From Cornus controversa (lineage: Eukaryota > Streptophyta > Magnoliopsida > Cornales > Cornaceae), in assembly GCA_026545225.1 (NCBI GenBank), contig CM048845.1, forward strand, positions 14,968,501 through 15,032,500: DNA of 64,000 bases. Direction: 5' to 3'. Position 1 is the stretch's first letter. Each line of letters starts with the position of its first letter. Below, one piece after another: positions 49,585-62,153 of this stretch. The notes under the pieces are model-generated. The model saw only the letters and a list, made by a program, of their open reading frames with translations. It was not told the DNA's origin and did not search any database. Made by a program: the position numbers and the translations under genes.

Positions 49585-49773
49585 TCAATGCTTGCACAGG
49601 TCGAATCTGGTTGTTCCGATCCGGATTGCGCTTCGGTGAAAGAAATTTTCGGTGAGAGGAAGAGGAAGGAGAAGACTGCATGTTGGCGAGTGTAGGTAGG
49701 ACTGAGTGAGCTGATGATCGAACTGGTGCTCTTCTTCTTCTGGGTCTTCCTCTTCACGTGCTTTTCTTTTCAT
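49585..49773 (-). pseudogene. Coding-like fragment, possible first exon (copy B)
   Basis: Same 62 codons as 3438-3625: it starts MKRKAREEEDPEEEE and ends FDLCKH. Several substitutions change residues (for example Q for H in the EEEEHHF stretch, and L for P near the end), so there is no sign of purifying selection. Function unknown. Confidence 0.3.
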
Positions 49774-50060
49774 GGTCTCTCTCTCTCTCTCTCTCTCTCA
49801 CTTGCAACCATGATTATTGAATGAAATTCAAGACAAACTTGATTCAGAGGAGTAATGATTAAGTAATCAGATCTAATCATAATAAAAAATTAATTGAGGC
49901 TGCAAATTTTTTTTTTAAAATTTTATGTGCAAAATTTAGTCTTTTAACAGAAAAGAAGAAATGGGATTAAACTTTAAAGTTATGGTTATGTATGATAATA
50001 TAATGTGCAAAATCTGTGTCTTTCAAGGTTTCGAAATGGGGTGAAACTTTCAGTACGTCA

Positions 50061-50063
<3 letters not shown>

Positions 50064-50137
<74 letters not shown>
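50064..50137. repeat. (CT)n(TA)n microsatellite (copy B)
   Basis: Longer counterpart of 3908-3959: about 30 bases of CT and about 42 of TA. Confidence 0.95.
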
Positions 50138-50139
<2 letters not shown>

Positions 50140-50679
50140 TGGACAATATTAGATTGAGAACACAACATTAGATTGTAGTTGCTAGCAATAAAAAATTACT
50201 GATTTGTAAATTAAAAAAAAGAAAAATCTCAAAAACATCCATTTGTTAAATCAATCCCCTTCGATAGTTCTTTTTAATGTGCTTTGCAATCAAAAGCCCT
50301 GTATTAAGAAACTTCTGAATGTTGGGAACCTTGATTAAACCCATATGTTGGGAACCTTGATTAAACCCATTGCAGATTGGTATATAATTGTGAGTTTTTT
50401 CTAAGGTTTATAGTGAGCATAATAATATGTATTTTATATAGCTCTGTTTAGTGCCCAAGGTTAACCCTTGCATTTCATTCAGTCAAGGGTAGCTTTGTCC
50501 AAAAAATAAGATTTTTTTTTATATAATTTAGTGTCAATATAAGGTTAGTAACGTCTTTTTAGAAGGTTAAAAGGCATTTTGGTCAAATTATACAATTTCT
50601 TCGACAAAGATAACTATTTTTTGAATGAGGAGTGTATTAGTAACAAGTGTGCAAACGTCCAAGGAACATATTGCAAAAT

Positions 50680-50813
50680 TTTTAAAATATTTTATTTAAG
50701 TCAAATCTCAGTCCGAGGTCATTCTATTTAACGTAGATCCAATTACTTTTAAAATATTTTATTTAAGTCAAATCTCAGTCAGAGGTCATTCTATTTAACG
50801 TAGATCCAATTAC
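50680..50813 (+). repeat. 67-bp minisatellite, two units (copy B)
   Basis: Two units begin at about 50680 and 50747, against four units in copy A. Confidence 0.95.
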
Positions 50814-51087
50814 TTGCTTTCCACAGTCACTTTCAATAACTTTTAAACATTCGAAGTCATAACGTCACATTGTCCAATTATGGGAGCTTACCTTCACCAA
50901 AACACTCACTCTCTCTCTCTCTCTATATATATATCTAATGCTGGTTGAAGAAAAAAAAAACTAGACCCCATGTGATTCACATGCTCAACTATTCATTTTC
51001 CTTGATGCTATATATCTATAAAGTTTTTACATATTATTATTTATATCAGCGGTAGGACAAACTAGATTTGCAATTTGGCTTCATTTT

Positions 51088-51680
51088 TCAGTGCATGATT
51101 CTCGGTTCAGAAACAATCGGTAAAATTAAAATTGTAAGTAACTGTATCAGAACCAAATCGAATTGTTCATTATAATTCTATTTTCAGTTCTAAATTTTAA
51201 AAACTGTTCACTACAGTTCCGGTTCTAAGTAAAGGAACGAGAACCGAAACCGTTAGAAAAAAAATTATATATATATATATATAATATAATATATAAATAA
51301 ATAATAATAGCTCTAAATTCTAGTGTTCTATATAAATATATATATATATATATAAAGTATAAAATATATAATATATAAATAAATACTAATACTTCTAAAT
51401 TCTGGTGTTTTATTTATATATAAAGTATAATATATATAATATATAAATAAATACATTTAGCTTCTAAGTTCTAATTTTCTATATATTTATATAATATAAG
51501 ATATATAAATAAATACTAATACCTTCTAATCTATTGTTATAACAAAGAATCGTTGGGGAACCGCAAAGAACCGGAACCGAACCGACTCAACGGTTCCGGT
51601 TCCAAAATTAAGGAATCGTTGGGAATGGTTTCGGTTCTGGTTCCACCAAGAACTGTAAAGATCGTACTATGTGCACCCTT
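51088..51680 (-). mobile_element. Degenerate hAT-family miniature element (copy B)
   Basis: Counterpart of 5043-5712, shorter by internal AT-rich and GCACAAGTATGAGTG-region losses. The same orientation and terminus (AAGGGTGCACATAG on the minus strand) are kept. Confidence 0.55.
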
Positions 51681-52138
51681 ATATATGACTGTTGATGTGA
51701 TAGAGGGGTACCGTGTTTTAGAGGCGGAGTAAATATAACTTGGACAAGTATAGTGTATAAGTAGGGTAGTTTAGTCATTTCAGCATTTTGTTGACCAAAG
51801 TCAACCAAAACCTACTGACAGAGAGTGAAAATGAAGATTTGCAAGCCTGGGAGATCAAATTAGCGTATGGACAAACCTCAAGGGTCAAAATGTAATTTAT
51901 CCAAATATATATAAAGTTTGAGAATACAAAAAGTGCATGTGTATAATATTCCCTAGTATATGAGACATATGGTGGTTAATTTTATTTTATTTTATTTTAG
52001 TTTTATCATTATACCCATCACTATTTGTACTACTTCTTTTAACGTTAAAATTATAAGGATAATTTTGTAATTTAAAATATTTTTAATAACCTTGTCTTTC
52101 TTCCTTTCTGTTTTCCATCTAAAATTGGAGGGATGAAA

Positions 52139-54302
52139 ATTTGTGACTTTTCTCTTCTTCCCTTTGGATTCCTCTTTGTTCAATGAAATAAATTTGCTCA
52201 TTCTTTCCTATCTTTCTTCCACTCATCTTCCTTTCTACCTTCAAAATGAATCATTACAGATGAACAATATATTCAGGTGTTAGCTTCTTCAATCAAGGGT
52301 TGGACATTAATTTGTATTGAATTTACTCAAAAATTTATTGACATCAACTATTTCGTGACCAAAAATATGATTAAAGTTATGAATGATCCCATTAATGAGA
52401 CCATTTGCTTCTAATGCTTGCTCATATTAATGAGCTCGCTAAATTTATTCTCCCTCTCTTAAATTTGTGACTTTTCTCTTCTTCCCCTAGATTTCTCTTT
52501 GTCAAACTAAAGAAATTTTCTCATTCCTTCCTATCTTTCTTCCACCCATTGATAGGCGTTGAATGTTACGCATTCTAGCCTCTTAACGTATGTATTTTAT
52601 TCTCTTAGTGATAGATTATTTTGTGATTTTACTTTGTTTTAGTGTTTTCTGTATTTTCAGGGCCTTAATGATTATTTAAGTTAAAACCAAGTTTTGGGCT
52701 TTGAAAGAAGACATCCAAGATGGTGAGATGAAGCCTACATCAAGGAGATTCACTCAACCATTTATTCCAACTCAAATCAGCCCAAGAAAGAGGTCCAAGA
52801 GAATTACAGCAGCTTAAGAAGGTTTCGGGCCTGAAGCCCAAATCTGCGCATAATGCAGTCTTAATCCCGTTTTGGAAAACGGACCAGAAGTCTTATTTTC
52901 GAGCCTCAAATCGACATTATTTTCGCGCGGGGTTGAATGAAATTTGATTCTGCACACTTTTGTATTTCACGAAAATTCCGTAAAACGGACTTCTAGTGGG
53001 TCAAAAGTCAGGCCGAAGTCAGCAGAAAAAACCCACCTGATTAGTGCTGCGGGAAACCCTAATTTATTCCTAATTGGATTAGGACTTTGGGGTATTCTCT
53101 TGGGAAATAAAGTGAAGACTTGGAGGCTGAGTTGAGGGGAGATCAGACAGAGAGAACAGAGCTTGGAGAGTCTGAGAAGGCTGAGAAGAGAACAGAAACA
53201 TATTGCAGAGCCATTGGAGAACGAAGTCATACGCGTAATTCAGAAAGATGATGTCTTCTTCCTCAACAGTTGAAGCTTCTTCTTCTACCATGAGCGGCTA
53301 GTTCATCCACTAGGGTTTTGATGTAGCCCTAACAAAGCATCAATGGTTTGATTGTTTTAATTATTGGGGACCTTTATATACATGCATAGATTGTGTAATT
53401 GTGAGGATTCTTATTATAGAATTGAGCAATAAAAGTCTTATAAATTCAATCTAAATGATTTCTTATCTTGTCTTAGATATTTAGTTGTTGTTATTGAACT
53501 CAATCCCTCTTGTTTTCTGTGATCATGAGAGAGATTATTACACAATGGTAATCACTGAATATATTGTTATGAGCTTTGATGGATTATGCCTAGAGAAGAT
53601 GAACCATACTGCACCCTAGATTAGAGTAGTTAGGCAGATGGCCCATGCCAATCGAAGATAGTCCATGGCTTAGCCTTAATCATATGTTATCTTCTTGACG
53701 GATGAAGGTGAGCTTGTAGCCACCGACACCACTTATGCATGATGTAATTTCCCTATAGTTGATTCAATTAACCATTGATTGTGGAGTTAGTGGTGAAGTC
53801 AAACACCCTAGATTTCTCTCCTATTATCTTCACTATCTTGTTTACTTTGATTTATTTTATTTTATCTTTTTAATTAGTTTAGTTTAAAAATCAGAATTCT
53901 TTTCTTATAAATTTAATTAGAGTTAATTCCGTATTCCAACTCGTCAAAACATAATCCCTGAGGTACGATACCCATTCATTTCGATAGCCCTATTCTGCAA
54001 GGAATTCGTTCTATTGCGAAGTGTGAAAAATTTTAATTGATATACTTTTTGAGTCACACTCACACACGAATCACCCATCTTCCTTTCTACCTTCAAGACA
54101 AAGCATTATAGATGAACAATATAGGTAGGTGTTAGCTTCTTCAATCAAGGGTCAAACATTAATTTGTATTGAATTTACTCAAAAATTTATTGACATCAAC
54201 TATTTGATGACCAAAAATATGATTAAAGTTATGAATGATCCCATTAATGAGGCCATTTGCTTATAATGATTGCTCGTATTAATCAACTCGCTAAATTTAT
54301 TC
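52139..54302 (+). repeat. 324-bp tandem repeat, two units, second split by a solo LTR (copy B)
   Basis: Unit 1 begins at about 52139 and unit 2 at about 52463. The solo LTR 52550-54073 interrupts unit 2; outside it the sequence matches 6158-6805 of copy A. Confidence 0.88.
52550..54073 (+). mobile_element. Solo LTR of the second gypsy family, only in copy B
   Basis: It starts TGATAGGCG and ends CACGAATCA. The perfect target duplication CCCAT lies at 52545-52549 and 54074-54078. Copy A has a single uninterrupted CCCAT at 6564-6568. The family is the same as the LTR at 14998-16432. At 1524 bp it is longer, with an extra GA-rich stretch near 53115-53290. It inserted after the duplication. Confidence 0.95.
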
Positions 54303-54328
54303 TCTCCATCTGTTCCATCCACATTAGA

Positions 54329-54842
54329 TAGGGGTGCACACGGTATGGTTCCTTACAGTTCTTGGTGGAACCAGAACCATTGAGTTCAGTTCTATTCCGG
54401 TTATTTGCGGTTCCTGTTCCTCAACGATTCTTTTTTTTTTTAACATTGGCCAGATACACACTCATACTCGTGCACCCCTAGTTATAACAATAGATTAAAA
54501 GTTATTAGGTTTTATTTATATATCTTATAATATATAAATATATAAAACATTAGAACTTAAAAGCTAAATGTATTTATCTATATATTTTATGCTTTATATA
54601 TAAACAGAACACTAGAATTTAGAAGGTATTAGAATTTATTTATATATTTTTTATACTTTATATATATATATATATATTATTATTTTTTTCTAATGATTCC
54701 GGTTCCTTGACTTGGAATCGAAACCGAAATCAGAACCGTAGTGAACGGTTCCTAAAATTTGGAATCGAAACCGGATCCGTAGTAAATGGTTCGGTTCGGT
54801 TCAGCTACGATTCCGGTTGTACTAGTTCTTTGTGCACCCCTA
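54329..54842 (+). mobile_element. hAT miniature element with 8-bp target duplication (copy B)
   Basis: Counterpart of 6829-7441, 514 bp. The termini are TAGGGGTGCACA and TGTGCACCCCTA, with ACATTAGA on both sides (54321-54328 and 54843-54850). It is about 100 bases shorter because of fewer AT-rich internal tandem units. Confidence 0.92.
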
Positions 54843-56130
54843 ACATTAGATGTTCATTTTTGGTATTAAAACATTTTAAAAGGACATGCAATTAATGTCT
54901 TGTCTTCTTATAAAATTATCAAATTTTCTTTAATTATGTATATTAAAGTTAGAGATTTTTAAAAACCTAAAGGGTGGTTTTGAAAGATTGGATTAATTTT
55001 AGTTTGACCTTTATTTTGGAACAACCAAAAAAAAATGAACAATTAATATATGTAAGGACCGAGTTATTTTTGACTGGTTCTGGATTATTTTTGGACTAGT
55101 TTTATTTTTCTGAATTAATTAAAATTTGAAAAGAAGTGAATATATATATATATATATATATATATGAATGGAATTATATATATATAGATGGAAGATATGG
55201 ATATACATATATATATATGGGATAATATATATGTGGGGGATATATATGTGTGTGTGTGTGTGCGCGCGCGCGCATGCGCATAAATTTATGTGGACCATGT
55301 GAGATATATAATTGTAATTGGCAAATTTTGATGTCAAAACTTGTTAATCGAGTTGTAATTTTTGTTTGATCTTGTGTCTCGATCTTCGGAGCTGAACGGA
55401 AAGTGTCTCGATACCGTAGATTTGATGAGGACATCACTTAGAACAGGTATGTGAGTGAGGACACTATGTTTTGAAGTTTGGTGGGCTTAGGACTTGGAAA
55501 ATATGCTTTAAATGTTACAATTGAATTTTTGCTAAGTCCCAGTGGTCCCCAAATATGAGGACCGCTCCAACTTGTCTCGGGACTTTAAAAATTCAACACG
55601 TCTGAAAAGTCCCACCGGTCCCCAATTTTTAGGACCGATCCGACTTTTCTCAGGACTTAGAAATTTCCAAGTGTCTGCAAAAGTCCCACTGGCCCCAATT
55701 TTGAGGACCGGTCCGACTTAGCTGACATGTGCGAAAATTTCCTTTTTGATCCGAATTGATTTCCTAGTCAACCAAAACTTCTTTAAAACTTTCGTTAGGT
55801 GTTTTAAACTTGTTTTTCAAGTGGACTAAGGATTCTAAACCTTATAAATACCTCTTTATGATTCAATCAAAAAAGAGAGATGAGGAATTCAATGATTTAA
55901 TATTCAGAGTCAGGAATATTTTTTTTTATAAGCTAAAAGAGGAGTTTATGAGAGAAAATATTTATTGATTTTATTTTTGAGAGCACACACACGGAGTGTT
56001 TAAGTTATGATATTTTTCTTCATCTGATCAACGGAATCTTCAAGACATCATCAGTCTACAAAGGTTGATCAAAAGCAGCAGAGGTAGTTCCTTGAAACTA
56101 CAAGATTTTATCTGAAGAGGAAGAGAAACG

Positions 56131-57316
56131 TGTGAGATATAAATTTGTAATTGACATATTTCGGTGATCAAAACTTGATTGATCGAGTTGTAATTTTTGA
56201 TTTATTCTTTGTATCGATCATCGACTACTACGAGCTGATATTCAAGTGCATGGATGTAGACAAATCAGTTATGAACATCATATAATACAGGTAAGTATGG
56301 TGAGGACGCTCTGCACTTTTTAGTTCCGAGCCTATTTTGAAAAACCAGGGTTTAAATGCAAAATTTAAGATTTTTCAAAGTAGGATCGATCCCCAATATT
56401 TAGGACCGGTCCAACTTTTCTCGGCAGTTTAGTTTCTGCAGGTTTTCAAAAAGTCCCACCGGTCCTATTTATTTGGCACCGGTCCAACTTAGCCTATTCC
56501 AAATAGGAAACAAATTTTGACGAAAATCCTGATTCCTATTGGGTTTGAAACTTCTAGGAAAGTTCTATTTTGGTATTTAACTTCTTTTCTAAGTAGAATT
56601 AGAACTTCCTTACTTATATATATGTATTCATATTTTCTCTACAATAGAGGCCCTGAAATATTATTTTTAAATAGAGAAAGTATATACATAATAATTAGGG
56701 TTTATATATTTTTAGGAACACACATCCATACTACACGAGTGATTTTTAGGATGGTGTTCTACTTCTGATTAGCTGCTCAGAGACTGTGTCAAATTGATTT
56801 GCTGATCAGAATATTGGATTGAAGGTTCTTCGCTTGCTTGCTAGCTGAGGAAGAAAGGTGACCAGATTGCACTACGAAGGGAACAAAATACTTGCTGAGT
56901 ATTTTGGTTCTTCCAGTAACTTTTCTGTAAGGGTGGTGACATTTGCCGGAAGTCTGCAGCAGTTGGACGTGTTGTCGCAATCATAAGCCTAAGGTGTTCA
57001 GCATCAGATCCTTGACAGAGTGAAGAGGGGTGTGAGATTGAGACAGAGTCTGTTGTACTTTGCTTCATCATAGTGAATTGGTTTCTTGAGGCGTGTTGCC
57101 TCCCTCCGTAATTTTTTCCGCCTTAGGTTTCCACGTATATCTGGTGTATTCTTTTCTTTACTTGCACTTTATTTATTTGTTTGCTCTAATTGTTTGATTA
57201 ATTGGACTTAAAACTGAATTAATTAAAAATTAAGCAAACGAGCAAGTGATCCTATTCACCCCCCTTCTAGGTTCTAAAATACTTTTCGCAACCGCTTCCA
57301 CACCGCACAACTCACA
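56131..57316 (+). repeat. 5' LTR of inner Copia (copy B)
   Basis: 1186 bp, from TGTGAGATAT to ACTCACA. It contains ACCGGTCC-type motif pairs around 56400-56490, a TATATATATG promoter-like box near 56620, and U5 sequence. Confidence 0.92.
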
Positions 57317-57408
57317 ATTGGAATCAGAGCAGTGTTCTCTAATTTGTGAGTAGTTCCTTGCGAAGTATTTTTAAAATCCAAAATTTATTTTTGTTTTCAA
57401 AAATTATC

Positions 57409-59469
57409 ATGGAATCTAGTATGAAAGAGGGTGGATCAATTCAGCGAACTCCTTTGTTTGATGGTTCAAATTATATTTTCTGGAAGTCTCGCATGAAAGT
57501 CTTTTTAAAATCTCAAGGGGAAAGAGTTTGGATGGCTGTAGAGAATGGCTATAAAATTCTTACCACTACCACTGGTGAGGGTGATGCTGTTGTGACTATA
57601 GAGAAGGATAATGCAACATGGTCTAATGCTGAACATGAATATGCCAATAATAACAACAAGGGTTTATATGCTATATTTAATTCTGTTGTTCCTTCTGAAT
57701 TTTCTAGAATTTCTGCATGTTCCACTTTGAAAGAAGCATGGGATATTTTACAGGTAACTCATGAGGGTACCACCAAGGTAAGGAGATCTAAGCTACAAAT
57801 GCTTGCTACTAAATTTGAAACAATTAGAATGGATGAAGATGAGATGTTTTCTGATTTTTATTCGAGGCTTAATGATATTGTTCAAAGTAGTGCTAACCTC
57901 GGTGAGAAAATTCCTTCTTTTCAGATTATTAGAAAAATCATGAGATCATTGCCTGATAGGTTCCAAGCTAAGTTGGAAGCCTTAGATGAGAGCAGAGATG
58001 TAGATTCTATGGAGGTGGCTGAGTTAGTTGAATCAATTCAAACTTTTGAGATGAAATATCCAAAGCTTCAGAAATTAAAAAATTTGGCTTTAAAAACATC
58101 AAAGACTTCAAAGTCTTCAAGTTTGTCAAATTGTTCAAATTCTTCAAAATCTGAAGTTGAAAAAATTGAAAGGTTTGAATATGATTCAGATAATGATGTT
58201 ACACTCCTTGCTAGGAAATTTAGAAAGATTCTTGAACATGAAAAAGGTAAAAATTTGAGAAAAGAAAATCCTTCTAAATTCTGGAATCAAAGCTCATCAT
58301 TCAAAGGTAAGGAAAGAAAAGAGAAAGAAGATGACTCTAAGGAAATTGAGGTTACTTGTTGGACATGTGGTGGTAAAGGTCATACATCTAATCAATGTCC
58401 AAGTCCTAAGAAAAATAGCTTAAGTGTAAAGAAAATTTCAAACAAGAAAGTTATGAAAGCTATCATTTCTGAGTCTGAATCTTCTAACTCTGATAGTGAT
58501 TCTTCTGTTGAGAATGATTCTCTCACTTTTGTTGCTTTATTGAATGGTGATACTGCTAATGATTCTTCTTCTGATGTAGGTGAAACAGAGATATACACTA
58601 CTCTCAGTCAAGTAGGGTCTGACGATTCAGAAGTTGAGCAGTCTGATGAAGAACCATGTGAAAGCAAGCTGCTAGAACTTTTTAAGAAAATACTGGAAGC
58701 TTATAATAAAAAATCTGAGAGGCTGAAGCAAGAAAAATCTGAGAAAGAGACTTTGAAGAAAAAGAATGAAGATCAAGTGAAGTTGATTGAAGAAAGTAAA
58801 ACTGAAATTCTGAATCTTCAAGGCAAAGTCAAGTTTCTCGAAAGCGAGGTAAGTCAAGCTATTTCTGCTAGAGATTCTCTTGTTGCTAGAATTAGTTTTC
58901 TTGAGCTTGAATTGAGAAAATCACAAGAGAAATTAATTGCTTTTACTTCTGGGCAGATTAAACTTGATAGCATGATTAGTGTTGGTAAGCCTGTAGGAGA
59001 TAAAACTGGATTAGGTTTTGTTGGGTCATCATCTAAGGGAAAAACTGTTTTTGTTAAACCCAAGAATTTGATTGTGTCTGAACCCAAACCTAAGTCTCAA
59101 GTTGAGTCTGTGCATGCTAATGTTGTGTCCAATGTGCTTTATTGTTCTTTTTGTGGTAAGAATGGACATAGTCAACACTATTGCTATAAAAAGAGGAAAC
59201 ATTCTATTTTTGATCTTCATGTGCATAATTCTTTTGCTAAGAATAGGGTTCATGCTAAAAAGCCACATTATTGGAACAAACCCAAAAATTCTCAAGGAAA
59301 AAAGAATTTAAATAAAAAGAATAATGTTTTTGTTTCTCCACAATTCTTTTCTGATAAACTGCATGTTAAAACTATCTGGATGAAAAAGGAAGATTTGGAG
59401 AAGTTTGTGCCTGTTGATACTATGGGATTTATTCCTAATAGGTCTTTGGGTGCAAAATCCCCTAACTAG
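57409..59469 (+). CDS. gag: Copia gag protein, looks whole
   Basis: 686 residues from the MESSMKEGGS start; the frame is open 21 codons further upstream, but that part lies in the leader. The N-terminus has a DUF4219-like LFDGSNYIFWKSRMK stretch, followed by a UBN2-type gag domain. There are two CCHC zinc knuckles (CWTCGGKGHTSNQC and CSFCGKNGHSQHYC), with acidic, serine-rich and coiled-coil sequence between them. Layout and length fit SIRE-like Copia gag. A stop follows and no pol is present downstream. The gag of copy A is broken. Confidence 0.93.
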   Translation: MESSMKEGGSIQRTPLFDGSNYIFWKSRMKVFLKSQGERVWMAVENGYKILTTTTGEGDAVVTIEKDNATWSNAEHEYANNNNKGLYAIFNSVVPSEFSRISACSTLKEAWDILQVTHEGTTKVRRSKLQMLATKFETIRMDEDEMFSDFYSRLNDIVQSSANLGEKIPSFQIIRKIMRSLPDRFQAKLEALDESRDVDSMEVAELVESIQTFEMKYPKLQKLKNLALKTSKTSKSSSLSNCSNSSKSEVEKIERFEYDSDNDVTLLARKFRKILEHEKGKNLRKENPSKFWNQSSSFKGKERKEKEDDSKEIEVTCWTCGGKGHTSNQCPSPKKNSLSVKKISNKKVMKAIISESESSNSDSDSSVENDSLTFVALLNGDTANDSSSDVGETEIYTTLSQVGSDDSEVEQSDEEPCESKLLELFKKILEAYNKKSERLKQEKSEKETLKKKNEDQVKLIEESKTEILNLQGKVKFLESEVSQAISARDSLVARISFLELELRKSQEKLIAFTSGQIKLDSMISVGKPVGDKTGLGFVGSSSKGKTVFVKPKNLIVSEPKPKSQVESVHANVVSNVLYCSFCGKNGHSQHYCYKKRKHSIFDLHVHNSFAKNRVHAKKPHYWNKPKNSQGKKNLNKKNNVFVSPQFFSDKLHVKTIWMKKEDLEKFVPVDTMGFIPNRSLGAKSPN

Positions 59470-62153
59470 ATCATTAGGACTTTGATGGTCATGGACTGAG
59501 CTTATGTTCATTATTTATTTTCCATTGGACCATATCTTTTTGGTTAGGATAGGTTTTGTTTATTTTTAGTAATAATCATATGAGATTATGATAATTATAT
59601 TTTTCTGAGAAATAATGTGATTTCTTTATATTTCTTTTTAATTTCACTTTGATTTGTGAATGCATAATTGGGACACTTAGTTTGTCAATGAATGAAGTAC
59701 TTGATTTTATGATCTAAACATTGATGACCAATGTGCTGTATTTATTTCTTTTTAGAGGTAAATCTTCTGAGTCCATACAATTTGTGCACTAGTCCAACTC
59801 TGAGAGAATTGATTGAAAACTAATGTGAAGTTGATTAGAATATATTGTATGAGTAGCATTGAAAGCTTAAATGATCAATAAAAGAAAATTGATGAAAAAA
59901 TTTATGTTTTTATTCAGCATGAAAAAAAAAATGAATGAAAAAAAAATGATGAAAATTTGCTGAATATCTAGGACAAAAGGAAAAGGCTACCTTCGGCATG
60001 TGTTCGTAGCTTCCACTACAATGTAAATCTCCAATGAGATATCTTTAAAAAGAATTAAAGAATTGTTTTGAGGAAAATAGCTGGCTGCCCGTAAGAGTGA
60101 AAGCCACCGTCTTAGGAAAAGAAAAAAATGAATGAAAGAAAAATAAATGATTGATCATGTAAAGTTATATTTGCTTATTATCCAATATGTTTATAAGATG
60201 GATCAAAGGAATTTGATTAATTTTTAATGAAGTTGGATTGCACACACACACATGGATTTATTAGATGAATTTCTAAATTTTTATAAATATTTGTGTGTTG
60301 GAAGTTGTGTCATTCGAGGATGAATTTTAAAGACAATCTATGGGTTTTAAAATTCTGCATTTATAAATGTTTGAAATCTTTCAGAAATTTTAGAACTCAT
60401 GTTATTATCTGAAAATGTGCTTTGATTATTCTCATAAGATTATTCATGTTTTTATTTTTATTTTTTCTTGAAAAATTTTCAAAAATCCAAAAATATATTT
60501 TATTTTGATTTTGTGTTTATTTTTCATACTTTGTTTGCTTAATTGCTAAATCAAGTTGAGATGAGGTATATTTGATGAATTAGAGGTCCAAAGTGTTATT
60601 TTTCAAAATTCACAAAGTGGACCGGTCCCAATTATTGAGCACCGGTCGTACTTAGCGGATGCCCAATTTTGATGAAATTCGCATACGCCTTGTTGTTTTA
60701 TGTTGCATGCCTCATATATGCGTGCACACACTCTCATAGCACTCTATCTCAAAACTCTTTATAACTCTCACACACTCATATCATATACATTCTCTTCCTC
60801 TTCTATATTTCTTGTGATTATTGACTATTGGAGGTTGGGATTATTTTTTTTAGAGGATTGTGGTGATTGTTGGTTTATTGAGTTTTGTAGTGAATTAATC
60901 AAACAAATATCTTTGAAGTTTGAGGATTGAAGCTTTGCTCTCCAAGTGTTTGACAGAATTCTTTAATGGAACTTGTGATCTTGTTTGTACTTCCATTCAT
61001 TATGACTTTCATGATTATGTCTAAAAGAGCTAGGGGAGTGCTTTTAAAAGTGAAAGGAGTTTTGATTTGAAATACCTTGGTTGAGAGTCCTTATGTGATA
61101 TGGGTAACATATTTGGATGTTTTATCTTTCATAATCAAAGTGTTTGTCATTATCATTGAGGTGAATACAACTGCTATGACTCAATTGTTGGTATTCTTGA
61201 TCTTGACAGGTGGTATTATATTTGAGGACAAATCTTGATAAACCACCTATAGAGGATAATGATTCGAGCCTTATGAGTACCCAATGTATCTTTGATAATG
61301 GACATCATTCACTCTCCTACATCACTGATGATAACTAGTTTTTAAGGGTTTGATGTTTTGATGATTCAGATTAGGTCATCTGTTTGCTAGGTTTATGATT
61401 TAGACTTGGTTATTTTTGGATACTCATGGTGTCTTTGATTAGGTTGCATGTTGATCTTATGGATACCATATTTATGTTTGAATCATACTTTTGTAGACTT
61501 TGATGCAAATTTCAATAGATGAAGTTATACGTTCAATGATATCTTTTTGATAGAGGTTGATATCTAGTTTTTGGAGCTCATAATGATGATGAGGATTAGG
61601 TCTTGATGATAGACTTAGTTATGTTTTGCTAGATTTTGAGTAGTTAACTCTATTTTGTCTAGGTTTGATGCTTGATCTTGTTATGTTTTGTTTATTCCAT
61701 CAACTGATATGTTTTGGATATTTAATTGATCAGTGATGATGATTTTTTTTTTTTAATCTCTCTATGTGCTTCATGATTTATCTGTTTATCTAAATCTCTT
61801 TGCTAGTTCTTTGTCAATTTGTTCTAAAAAGGGGGAGATGATATTGTTATATGCCTAGGATGTGATATGAGGTTCTTTGACAAAGGGGGAGATATATTTA
61901 TCAGATATTTTTTTAAGGGGGAGATATATATATGATTATATTTCTTTATTAAGCTTTTCAGAGGTTGTGTTATTTAAGAGATGTGCAGGTACAACAGGTT
62001 TTTATTATAATCATCTTGAACACACAAGTGAAGCTTCTGATGATCAATTCTATATTTCTGTGTATTTGGGCAACTTTATAATCTAATTTTTCCAATGGGT
62101 TAGGTTATTGATTGTCTAAGTGGTTTTGTCACGAAATTGCCAAAGGGGGAGAT
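59470..62153 (+). other. Non-coding interior of gag-only Copia (copy B)
   Basis: 2.7 kb with no pol motif. In order: A-rich ATGAAAAAAA tracts (59880-60150), an ACCGGTCC pair (60618-60655), an LTR-like pyrimidine/CA block (60700-60960), TG-rich sequence, and four AAGGGGGAGAT-type purine tracts (61826, 61882, 61915, 62142). Confidence 0.75.

Larger units (their letters stand above)
46128..61770 (+). repeat. Large direct duplication, copy B
   Basis: Second copy of the segment that begins the window, in the same orientation, offset by about 46.1 kb. Homology may extend left of 46128, because the window cuts copy A at base 1, and right of 61770, because copy A departs there. Copy B carries an extra solo LTR (52550-54073) and continues to the window end in retrotransposon sequence. 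Confidence 0.93.

Noticed and set aside
57346-57408. The upstream ATG as the gag start
   Set aside because: It lies within about 30 bases of the primer binding site and the residues do not look like gag; the MESS start at 57409 fits better.
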